This document shows positions 1 to 5,390 of a stretch of 5,412 nucleotides of DNA, one piece after another. Each line of letters opens with the position of its first letter. Position 1 is the stretch's first letter. This DNA comes from an uncultured Methanomassiliicoccaceae archaeon (lineage in GTDB: Archaea > Thermoplasmatota > Thermoplasmata > Methanomassiliicoccales > Methanomethylophilaceae), in NCBI GenBank assembly GCA_945492685.1, contig CALYUZ010000075.1, positions 1 to 5,412 on the forward strand. Reading direction: 5' to 3'. The notes beneath the pieces were generated by a model, which was not told where the DNA came from, made no database searches, and worked only from the letters and a program-made list of their open reading frames with translations. The position numbers and the translations under genes were made by a program.

Positions 1-920
1 AGGGCCTCGAGTTGGATCCTCTCGTTGCTTCCCTCCACGATGCGGAACTCGATCTCGCCGGTCTTGTCCATGAGCCTGACCTTCTCGGAGTCGGTGATCG
101 TAAGGTCGAAGATCGCCGAGTGCATCTGCCTGATGATGTCCTGTCCGGAGAGTCCGAATGTTATCATGGTGTCGTCGAGCATGTTCCTTGCCTTCACGAA
201 ATCACCCGACAGGGCGGTCTCCAGCATGCTCTTGACGGCTTCGGGATTGGCCATTCCCGTGGTCTGATAGATCAGGTCAAGGTCCACGGTCTTTCCCAGG
301 GATGCGGCCACCTGCAGGGAGTTGACGGCGCGCCTCATGTCACCGCGCGCGACATGGACGAGCCCGGCCATAGCCTCGTCCGTTATGTCGACGTTCTCCT
401 TGGTCACTATCATCTGGAGGAACTCCCTGATGTCCTCGGTGGTCAGGGGCTTGAACCTGAACACGGCGCATCTGGACTGGATGGGATCTATGATCTTCGA
501 GGAGTAGTTGCATGAGAGGATGAACCTGCAGATCCCGGAGTACTTCTCCATGGTCCTCCTCAGGGCCGCCTGCGCATCGGATGTCAGTGCGTCGGCCTCA
601 TCCATGAATATGATCTTGAACTCGGCTCCTCCCAACGGTGATGTCCTGGCGAACTCCTTGATCTTGCCGCGGACCACGTCGATTCCCCTCTCGTCGGAGG
701 CGTTGAGCTCGATGAAGTTGCCCTTCCACTCATCCCCGAACATCCCCCTCGCCAATGCCAGGGAGCATGTGGTCTTACCCGTTCCGGCGGGGCCGGTGAG
801 CAGGAGGTGGGGCATGTTCCTGGACGCAACGTAGGATTTCAGTCTCTCGGTGACGTGCTTCTGACCGACGACGTCGTCGAGGGTCCTGGGCCTGTACTTC
901 TCTGTCCAGATCTCGTTCAT
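1..920 (-). CDS. rfcS: Replication factor C small subunit (clamp loader), 3' end outside window
   Basis: The small subunit of the archaeal clamp loader uses ATP to open the PCNA ring and place it on primer-template DNA for the replicative polymerase. The reading frame starts at ATG 920-918 and stays open to base 1, giving 306 complete codons. The family is usually about 315-330 residues, so only the C-terminal end is missing. The N terminus (MNEIWTEKYRP) is the classic RFC start. Walker A is GPAGTGKTT at residues 43-51, Walker B is IIFMDEAD at 103-110, the sensor 1 region begins SCNYSSKIID at 136, the clamp-loader signature SRC is at 149-151, and sensor 2 (RGDMRR) is at 192-197. The rest is the lid and the start of the C-terminal collar domain. 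No intein interrupts the Walker A or SRC sites, where RFC inteins are often found. The gene is divergent from the zinc-ribbon gene. A GGAGGG lies at 937-932, about 11 bases before the ATG, slightly far for a Shine-Dalgarno site. Confidence 0.97.
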   Translation of the reverse strand, partial: MNEIWTEKYRPRTLDDVVGQKHVTERLKSYVASRNMPHLLLTGPAGTGKTTCSLALARGMFGDEWKGNFIELNASDERGIDVVRGKIKEFARTSPLGGAEFKIIFMDEADALTSDAQAALRRTMEKYSGICRFILSCNYSSKIIDPIQSRCAVFRFKPLTTEDIREFLQMIVTKENVDITDEAMAGLVHVARGDMRRAVNSLQVAASLGKTVDLDLIYQTTGMANPEAVKSMLETALSGDFVKARNMLDDTMITFGLSGQDIIRQMHSAIFDLTITDSEKVRLMDKTGEIEFRIVEGSNERIQLEA

Positions 921-947
921 GGTGACCGTGACCCTCCAAGTAACCGG

Positions 948-959
948 ATGATAAAACCG
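948..959 (-). promoter_or_regulatory. Putative TATA box for rfcS
   Basis: Read on the minus strand, this is GGTTTTATCATC, the most AT-rich stretch upstream of rfcS. An archaeal start site about 26 bases downstream of its centre would fall near 927-928, giving a very short leader that would exclude the GGAGGG at 937-932. Transcription could instead begin slightly earlier and include it. The position is reasonable, but the sequence is only a partial match to a TATA box. Confidence 0.4.
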
Positions 960-983
960 TGTCGATTGGGATTCTCGCCAGTG

Positions 984-994
984 TGTTTTTATTG
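984..994 (+). promoter_or_regulatory. Putative TATA box for the zinc-ribbon/TM2 gene
   Basis: TGTTTTTATTG is the AT-rich stretch between the two divergent genes on the plus-strand side. A start site about 26 bases downstream of its centre would lie near 1013-1017. That is after the ATG at 1006 and 13-17 bases before the ATG at 1030, so it supports the downstream start. Confidence 0.45.
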
Positions 995-1017
995 CAGTAG
1001 CCACCATGCCACGTTCC

Positions 1018-1023
1018 GAGGGA
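1018..1023 (+). promoter_or_regulatory. Ribosome binding site deciding the start at 1030
   Basis: GAGGGA ends 6 bases before ATG 1030-1032 and contains the GAGG core complementary to the 16S rRNA 3' end. No such site precedes the in-frame ATG at 1006. This decides the start in favour of 1030. Confidence 0.65.
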
Positions 1024-1029
1024 CGAACA

Positions 1030-1440
1030 ATGTACTGTCGTAACTGCGGGAGAGAGTTGGAGGCTGAAGCGAACTTCTGCCCCGTATGCGGTTATTCCGT
1101 GGACGGAACCCATAACAGGGCTGCGAACTCACAGACCGCCATCCTCATGAACAAGAAGAGTGAGGGCATGGCACTGATACTCTCTATCCTTATCGCGGGA
1201 TTGGGCCACATCTATGCCGGGAAGGTCGGAGACGGGATCGTACTGCTGGCGTTGGAGGTCGCCCTTGCGGTTGGGATGTTCGTCACCGTCATGTTCATGG
1301 GCAGCATGGTCACCGTGATCATCCTCGTCGCTTTGGCGATAATCACGTTCGCCGTGTGGATCTACTCCATAGTGGATGCCAACAGGCAGGTGAAGTACTA
1401 CAATGCAAAGCTGTTGGAGGATGGACAGCCTCCATGGTGA
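1030..1440 (+). CDS. Zinc-ribbon and TM2-domain membrane protein
   Basis: This small membrane protein of 136 residues has no known biochemical function. Residues 3-20 form a zinc ribbon (MYCRNCGREL...FCPVCG) with ligands C3, C6, C17 and C20. A polar linker follows at about 22-45. Three hydrophobic stretches follow (about 47-63, 67-91 and 93-115). The first has the TM2-domain signature GLGHIYAGK at 57-65 followed by a G-D-G turn, and the tail IVDANRQVKYYN at 114-125 is typical of archaeal zinc-ribbon/TM2 proteins. An in-frame ATG at 1006 would add eight residues (MPRSEGRT). I chose 1030 because it has a GAGGGA site, because the predicted transcript begins after 1006, and because family members usually start directly with M-Y/F-C. 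The gene is probably transcribed alone. A TM2 domain fused to a cytosolic zinc ribbon suggests a sensing or scaffold role at the membrane, but that is inference only. Confidence 0.85.
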   Translation: MYCRNCGRELEAEANFCPVCGYSVDGTHNRAANSQTAILMNKKSEGMALILSILIAGLGHIYAGKVGDGIVLLALEVALAVGMFVTVMFMGSMVTVIILVALAIITFAVWIYSIVDANRQVKYYNAKLLEDGQPPW

Positions 1441-1474
1441 GGTCATCACCCGTATCCGAAGAAACAGGCCTATT

Positions 1475-1489
1475 CCGTCCGGAAGACGG
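1475..1489 (+). terminator. Weak hairpin after the zinc-ribbon gene, possible terminator
   Basis: CCGTC at 1475-1479 pairs with GACGG at 1485-1489 around the loop CGGAA. An alternative fold pairs GTCCG (1477-1481) with CGGAC (1491-1495). Only pyrimidine-rich sequence with short T runs follows, and the nearest run of five T is at 1515-1519. Archaeal termination depends mainly on T tracts, so this is a modest candidate. Confidence 0.3.
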
Positions 1490-1514
1490 TCGGACCTCCT
1501 TTCCATTTCACTAG

Positions 1515-1525
1515 TTTTTAACTAT
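1515..1525 (+). promoter_or_regulatory. Putative TATA box of the NIF3-orc1-thiolase cluster
   Basis: TTTTTAACTAT is the only AT-rich stretch in the gap before the cluster. Its centre lies about 28 bases before ATG 1548, which puts the predicted transcription start at or within a few bases of the start codon. No GGAGG-like site lies between box and ATG, so a leaderless mRNA is the simplest reading. Confidence 0.5.
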
Positions 1526-1547
1526 CTCCGATGCATCACCATCGAAC

Positions 1548-2510
1548 ATGAAGATCTACGATGCCTACAGACTCGCCATTGAGACGGGTATGTCCAAGGA
1601 CCCCCGTCCCGAGGAGGAGGTCAAGAAGGTGCTCTCCGATGCCAATGAGGCGTATGAGAAGCTCGAGGATGACAGGAAGGATCTGTTCGACACCGAGCGC
1701 CTTTGGAACCCCTACACCGATTCCAGGTTCAGCGCTCTGGCAGAGGAGTCGAAGGACATCGACGTCAACAGCGTGATGTGGGGCATCGACATCGGTACGG
1801 GGGAGGTCCTCCTCGCCGACAGGCTCAGGGAGAAGGGCAGGGACATCTCCGCTCTCGTCGCCCATCACCCCATCGGAACCGCCAGGTCCAGGTTCCCAGA
1901 GGTCATGTCCATACAGGCGGACATGTTCCACAACGCGGGGATGCCCATAAACGTCGCCGAGGGTATACTGAAGCCCAGGGTGGATGAGGTACTCAGGAAC
2001 GTACTGGGATCCAACTACAACCAGGCCGTCGATGCAGCCAAGCTCCTGGGCATTCCCCTGTTCAACGTCCATTCGCCGGCGGACAACATGGTCCAGGACT
2101 ATCTCGAGGTTCTTTTCTCGGAGAAGGTCCCCTACAGGCTCTCCGACATCACCGACACACTTCTGACCGAGCCCGAGTTTAGGTCTGCCGCCAGATGCAA
2201 CGACGGCCCCAGGATAATGGTCGGTTCCAAGGACGACAGGTGCGGGAAGGTCGTGTTCAAGATGACCGGCGGTACATCCGGACCCAAGGAGATGTATCAG
2301 AAGCTGGCGGATGCCGGTGTCGGGACCGTCGTGGGCATGCACTTCCCCGAGAGCCACTACGAGGAGGCCAGGAAGGCCAACGTCAATCTCATAATATCGG
2401 GCCATATGGCATCCGATTCCCTGGGGATCAACCTGATCTCCGATGTCTGGGAGAGGGAGGGCATAGATGTCATCCCCTGTTCCGGACTCATACGCTGCAG
2501 CAGGAACTGA
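1548..2510 (+). CDS. NIF3-like (DUF34) dinuclear metal-centre protein
   Basis: This 320-residue protein belongs to the NIF3/YbgI (DUF34) superfamily, which forms ring-shaped oligomers with a two-metal site in each subunit. The biochemical role is unsettled, and the label 'GTP cyclohydrolase I type 2' sometimes attached to the family is regarded as doubtful. The expected metal ligands are present: H106 and H107 in AHHPIG, H175 and D179 in HSPADN (the H-x3-D pair), and H286 with D290 in the C-terminal GHMASD motif, where the bacterial YbgI group has H-x3-E. As I recall the longer archaeal NIF3-like group, both the N-terminal extension of about 75 residues (M-K-I-Y-D-A-Y start, DPRPEEEV, then W-N-P-Y-T-D-S-R) and the terminal D are normal, so the protein looks intact. 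The start at 1548 matches that conserved N terminus. It is first in the cluster and ends one base before orc1. There is no clear ribosome binding site. Confidence 0.87.
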   Translation: MKIYDAYRLAIETGMSKDPRPEEEVKKVLSDANEAYEKLEDDRKDLFDTERLWNPYTDSRFSALAEESKDIDVNSVMWGIDIGTGEVLLADRLREKGRDISALVAHHPIGTARSRFPEVMSIQADMFHNAGMPINVAEGILKPRVDEVLRNVLGSNYNQAVDAAKLLGIPLFNVHSPADNMVQDYLEVLFSEKVPYRLSDITDTLLTEPEFRSAARCNDGPRIMVGSKDDRCGKVVFKMTGGTSGPKEMYQKLADAGVGTVVGMHFPESHYEEARKANVNLIISGHMASDSLGINLISDVWEREGIDVIPCSGLIRCSRN

Positions 2511-2511
2511 C

Positions 2512-3678
2512 ATGTTCGAATCCCGGTCCACGATAATCGCAGATGCGTCCAAGCTCGACTACGACTATGTACCGAAGGTACTGGTCAACAGGGAGTCCCA
2601 GATGGGAAGCCTGGAGGTCCTGTTCCGTCCCCTCGCCTTGGATGGGAGGTCCTGCAGCGCCTTTCTCACCGGAAGTGTCGGTACCGGGAAGACCGCCACG
2701 GCCAAGAGGTTCTGTGCCGACATGGGCGACTACTGCAGGTCCAAGGGGAAGCCCATAGAGGTCATATTCGTGAACTGCAGGAACAGGGGTTCGGAGGCCT
2801 CGGTGATACTGCAGATCATAAGATTCTTCGATCCCGGATATCCGGACAGAGGATTCTCCGTGGACGAGATGGCCCGTGTCCTGAGGAACCATCTCCTGGC
2901 GAACAAGAGGAACTTGGTGATAGTTCTGGACGAGGCCGATTCCCTCATAGGGAAGAGTCAGATCGATCTGATCTACCAGCTCACCAGGTTCTCCGACGGT
3001 GCCACAGGTTCGGCCACCGTCTCCCTGATCCTGATATCACAGTACTTCATCCTCGATAGGTTGGACGAGGCTTCCCGTTCCACGTTCAGGAGGTCCAACA
3101 CCGTCACCTTCAACAGGTACACCGAAGACGAGCTTCTGAGCATAGTCACCGCCAGGGCCGAAGAGGCCATCATCCCGGGGAGGATATCCGACGATCCCCT
3201 GAAGCTCATCGCCGCCAATGCAGCGGAGTACGGTGATGCCAGGATGGCCATCGAACTGCTTGACAGGGCCGCCAACATCGCGGAGGGAGATGACAAGGGC
3301 GAGATCGATGTGGAGCACGTCCGTGCCGCCAAGGCGATGATCTACAGCAATGTCACCGAATCGAAGCTGACGTCCCTGGACATTAACCAGCGTCTGGCGC
3401 TGTTGGCCATCGCAAGGGCGATGAAGAACAATCTTTCCATCCCGATATCTGCCGCGGAAAAGACCTATGCCGTGGTGTGCGAGGAGTATCAGACCACTCC
3501 GCGCAAGCATACGCAGTTCTGGACATATGTGCAGAAGATGGAGGGTCAGGGTCTCCTGAGGACGGAGATCGTGAGCGACGGCGGCAGGACCACGATGATA
3601 TCCTTGCCGGACATACCGTCCAAAGTGCTCGCTACGAAGCTTGAATCGCTGATGGAGATGAAAAGGGATGAGATGTGA
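2512..3678 (+). CDS. cdc6: Orc1/Cdc6-family replication initiator (AAA+ ATPase)
   Basis: Archaeal Orc1/Cdc6 proteins bind replication origins and help load the MCM helicase. This one has 388 residues, a normal length. The N terminus runs into L-D-x-D-Y-V-P and N-R-E-x-Q at 15-30, the usual lead-in to the AAA+ core. Walker A is GSVGTGKT at 54-61, Walker B is VIVLDEAD at 136-143, and sensor 2 is GDARMAIELLDRA at 241-253. The C-terminal winged-helix DNA-binding domain covers about 285-388, with the recognition and wing region around K332-P366. Two positions look unusual: sensor 1 reads ISQ (175-177) where ISN or ITN is common, and the usual D-P-R-V-K-S segment reads D-E-A-S-R-S (185-190). I chose ATG 2512 over in-frame ATG 2467 because the latter lies inside the NIF3 gene and adds 15 unsupported residues; a weak AGGA lies at 2502-2505. 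The gene overlaps the thiolase gene by 11 bases, which suggests translational coupling. Confidence 0.93.
   Translation: MFESRSTIIADASKLDYDYVPKVLVNRESQMGSLEVLFRPLALDGRSCSAFLTGSVGTGKTATAKRFCADMGDYCRSKGKPIEVIFVNCRNRGSEASVILQIIRFFDPGYPDRGFSVDEMARVLRNHLLANKRNLVIVLDEADSLIGKSQIDLIYQLTRFSDGATGSATVSLILISQYFILDRLDEASRSTFRRSNTVTFNRYTEDELLSIVTARAEEAIIPGRISDDPLKLIAANAAEYGDARMAIELLDRAANIAEGDDKGEIDVEHVRAAKAMIYSNVTESKLTSLDINQRLALLAIARAMKNNLSIPISAAEKTYAVVCEEYQTTPRKHTQFWTYVQKMEGQGLLRTEIVSDGGRTTMISLPDIPSKVLATKLESLMEMKRDEM
3654..3660 (+). promoter_or_regulatory. Ribosome binding site for the thiolase gene inside orc1
   Basis: GGAGATG ends 7 bases before ATG 3668 and is close to the consensus GGAGGTG. It lies within the last codons of orc1, so the thiolase start is read by ribosomes that are finishing orc1 or that bind next to its stop codon. 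Confidence 0.6.
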
Positions 3679-4594
3679 CATCTGCGGGAAGGAGGCAGTG
3701 ACCTACATCAGGTATAACGGCACACACCTCTGTTCCGAACACTTCATGAGGTACGTCGATAAGCGTGTCAAGAAGGAGATACGCAAGCAGATCCACGTCT
3801 ATCCCGGCGATAAGATCGCTGTTGCCGTATCAGGCGGTAAGGACAGCATGGTCGCCCTGAAGATGGTGGCATCCGTCTTCGGCCCCAGGAACGGTGTGGA
3901 AGTTCATGCGATCACCATCGACGAGGGCATCGAGGGATACCGTCCCCCCAGTGTGGACATAGTCAGACGTTTCTGCGAGGACAATGACATCCAATTCCAT
4001 ATCAGCCCCTTCTCAGAACTGGGGGTGACCATGCCTTCGGTCGCACCCGTGTGTTCCGGCAACAGCCCGTGCACTTACTGCGGTGTCTTCAGGAGGAGAC
4101 TGATGAACGATGAGGCCCGCAGGATAGGTGCGAGGTTCCTCGCCACCGGTCACAACCTCGACGACATGGCACAGTCGGTGATGATGAACTTCGTCAGAGG
4201 GGATGTGGAGAGGCTTGCCAGACTCGGTCCCCATGAGAAGGTCCAACCCGGTCTGATACCCCGTTTCCTCCCGTTGAGGATGATCCCGGAGAAGGAGACG
4301 CTGCTCTATGCGATAGTCTCCGGTCTAGAGTTCTGGGATGGGGAGTGTCCCTATTGGAAGGAGGCCCTCAGGAACCAGTACAGGGACATCGTCGACCAGC
4401 TGGAGGACAGGTCCCCCGGTGCGAGATACAGCATACTCTCATCCTATGACACGTTGAAACCGATGCTCTACAGGGAGTACCCCCAGTCCAATCTGAAACT
4501 GTGTGAGTGCGGGGAGCCAACGGTCGGTTCCAGATGCAAGGGATGCGAGCTCCTCGAGGATGCCAAGAGGAGGGTCTCCGAAAGGGGATCCTGA
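3668..4594 (+). CDS. tRNA 2-thiolation enzyme, TtuA/NcsA (Ncs6) family
   Basis: This PP-loop ATPase adenylates a tRNA uridine and replaces the 2-oxygen with sulfur, which in archaea is usually supplied through a ubiquitin-like protein. The 308 residues show the full family layout. An N-terminal zinc finger uses C3, C6, C22 and H25. The PP-loop is SGGKDS at 55-60. C135 and C138 (PCTYC) with C227 (ECPY) match the three cysteines that hold the iron-sulfur cluster in TtuA and NcsA. GHNLDD is at 161-166. A C-terminal zinc finger uses C279, C281, C290 and C293. The sequence cannot say which uridine is modified: TtuA acts at position 54 and NcsA/Ncs6 at wobble position 34, and both share this architecture, so I give no symbol. 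Wobble thiolation is the more general role in archaea. The gene is last in the cluster, starts inside orc1, and its TGA abuts the stop of the opposing radical SAM gene. Confidence 0.92.
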   Translation: MRCDICGKEAVTYIRYNGTHLCSEHFMRYVDKRVKKEIRKQIHVYPGDKIAVAVSGGKDSMVALKMVASVFGPRNGVEVHAITIDEGIEGYRPPSVDIVRRFCEDNDIQFHISPFSELGVTMPSVAPVCSGNSPCTYCGVFRRRLMNDEARRIGARFLATGHNLDDMAQSVMMNFVRGDVERLARLGPHEKVQPGLIPRFLPLRMIPEKETLLYAIVSGLEFWDGECPYWKEALRNQYRDIVDQLEDRSPGARYSILSSYDTLKPMLYREYPQSNLKLCECGEPTVGSRCKGCELLEDAKRRVSERGS

Positions 4595-4598
4595 TCAG
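4591..4598. other. Palindromic double stop joining two convergent genes
   Basis: CTGATCAG is an 8-base perfect palindrome. Its left half contains the TGA of the thiolase gene (4592-4594) and its right half the TGA of the radical SAM gene on the other strand (4597-4595). No spacer exists, so any terminator for either transcript must lie inside the opposite gene. Confidence 0.9.
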
Positions 4599-5353
4599 AG
4601 GTCCCTGAACGGCACCAGGTCGCAGCATCCGCATTCCATGCACATCGTGACGGATGTGAGAGTGCTCAGCCCGTGTTTACTTAGAATCGATTTCTGCATA
4701 TCAGCCAGACGCATGGCCCTTGCGGGTGTGACTGGTTCGGGATGTCCGATCGCCGATGTAAGCTGTTCCGAGTTGATGCCGTTGGTCCTCAGTGCTCTGA
4801 GCCCGGGTATCACCCCGATCGAGCACATCTTCTCCATAGCATCTTCCAGGTCGGAATCCGATTCGCCCATGCCGTAGATGATGTTCGATATCACCCGTCC
4901 CTTACCGAAGACATCGACCGCATCCTCCAGTAATCCCCAGATCCCGTCGTAGTCCAGGTCGGGGCACACCCTCTCGAAGATGTCCTTCCTGGGGGTTTCG
5001 ATGTTGAGTTTTATCTCATCCGCTCCTGCGGCCTTCAGCATCTCTATGTGACCTCTGGAGGAAACGTATGGTTCCACGCCGATGGGCATGTTCGGATACT
5101 CGGATCTGACGGCCTTCACCACATCCACGAACCTTTCGACCGTGGAATCCACGCTGCCGACTACGCCGCTTGTGAACGAGACGGCCTTGACATCATGTTC
5201 CGATACGGATTCCCTGAGCATATCCATTATCTTCTCAGTGGATAGGTGTTTGTCCTCGCTCATGTCGAGGAGCGGCGAGTTGCAGTATGCACAGTGGAAG
5301 ATGCATCTGGGATCCAGGTTGAAGAATGCCTGTTCGGGACAGTGGCGGACCAC
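4595..5353 (-). CDS. Radical SAM enzyme of unknown function with C-terminal cysteine cluster
   Basis: This is a radical SAM protein of 252 residues from the chosen start. The cluster motif C-x3-C-x2-C (RCIFHCAYC) gives C17, C21 and C24 for the [4Fe-4S] centre that cleaves S-adenosylmethionine. FTSGVVGS (about 80-87) sits where the SAM-binding loop is expected. Later parts, such as K-L-N-I-E-T-P near 134-140, DIFERVCPDLDYDGIW just after it, and NIIYGMGE, resemble the biotin-synthase-like TIM-barrel group (BioB/HmdB/PylB relatives); I cannot assign a substrate. The C terminus carries C-x2-C-x-C-C (MCMECGCC, C238, C241, C243, C244), a possible second metal or Fe-S site. The start is uncertain: no ATG precedes the SAM motif, and the frame opens after a TGA at 5407-5405. 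I prefer GTG 5353-5351, which suits a leaderless transcript. TTG codons at 5368, 5377 or 5395 would add 5, 8 or 14 residues, mostly hydrophobic. Confidence 0.82.
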   Translation of the reverse strand: MVRHCPEQAFFNLDPRCIFHCAYCNSPLLDMSEDKHLSTEKIMDMLRESVSEHDVKAVSFTSGVVGSVDSTVERFVDVVKAVRSEYPNMPIGVEPYVSSRGHIEMLKAAGADEIKLNIETPRKDIFERVCPDLDYDGIWGLLEDAVDVFGKGRVISNIIYGMGESDSDLEDAMEKMCSIGVIPGLRALRTNGINSEQLTSAIGHPEPVTPARAMRLADMQKSILSKHGLSTLTSVTMCMECGCCDLVPFRDL

Positions 5354-5390
5354 GGGAAATGGTATCAAACATATCAATGATACAGAAGGT
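5354..5390 (-). promoter_or_regulatory. Probable promoter of the radical SAM gene, with inverted repeat
   Basis: This AT-rich stretch precedes GTG 5353. On the minus strand TGTATCATT (5384-5376) is the best TATA-like element and lies about 27 bases before the GTG, which fits a leaderless mRNA. No GGAGG-like site is visible. The stretch contains the inverted repeat GTATCA (5362-5367) and TGATAC (5378-5383), separated by 10 bases, with one further TATCA at 5372-5376. The repeat covers the likely TATA box, so a repressor bound here could block TBP. That is a hypothesis. Confidence 0.4.
5362..5383. repeat. Inverted repeat GTATCA-N10-TGATAC, candidate operator
   Basis: Two perfect 6-base arms at 5362-5367 and 5378-5383 have centres 16 bases apart, and an extra TATCA at 5372-5376 lies in the same phase as the left arm. 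The repeat lies between the radical SAM gene and whatever gene is upstream. Short arms like these can arise by chance in AT-rich DNA, so only the position over a promoter makes it worth listing. Confidence 0.35.

Noticed and set aside
12..834. Plus-strand open frames within the rfcS region
   Set aside because: The minus strand holds an uninterrupted RfcS sequence with all motifs, so these are shadow frames.
1441..1547. Replication origin next to the initiator cluster
   Set aside because: I looked for ORB-like repeats (TTCCA...GAAA with a G run) and an AT-rich unwinding region here and at 921-1029. Only an isolated TTCCATTT at 1501-1508 appears, with no repeated copies and no long AT-rich tract.
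1548..2510. The H-x3-D in place of H-x3-E in the C-terminal metal motif as an anomaly
   Set aside because: As I recall the longer archaeal NIF3-like group, G-H-x-A-S-D is the usual form, so it is a subfamily trait and not a lost ligand.
2467..2511. Upstream ATG for orc1 giving 15 more residues
   Set aside because: It lies entirely inside the 3' end of the NIF3-like gene, has no ribosome binding site, and the added residues do not resemble Orc1 N termini, whereas ATG 2512 has the usual one-base spacing from the previous stop.
1536..2552. Minus-strand open frame of 338 codons opposite the NIF3-like gene
   Set aside because: It mirrors the codon pattern of a clearly conserved plus-strand gene, has no recognisable motif, and would run across both ends of that gene. 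Long antisense frames are common in GC-rich coding DNA.
3037..3681. Minus-strand open frame of 214 codons opposite orc1
   Set aside because: The plus strand encodes the AAA+ core and winged helix here. The antisense product is rich in H, R and G with no domain signature.
4013..4246. Minus-strand frames within the thiolase gene, and the plus-strand frames over the radical SAM gene (4503-5245)
   Set aside because: They lie opposite well-supported genes and show no conserved motif or ribosome binding site.
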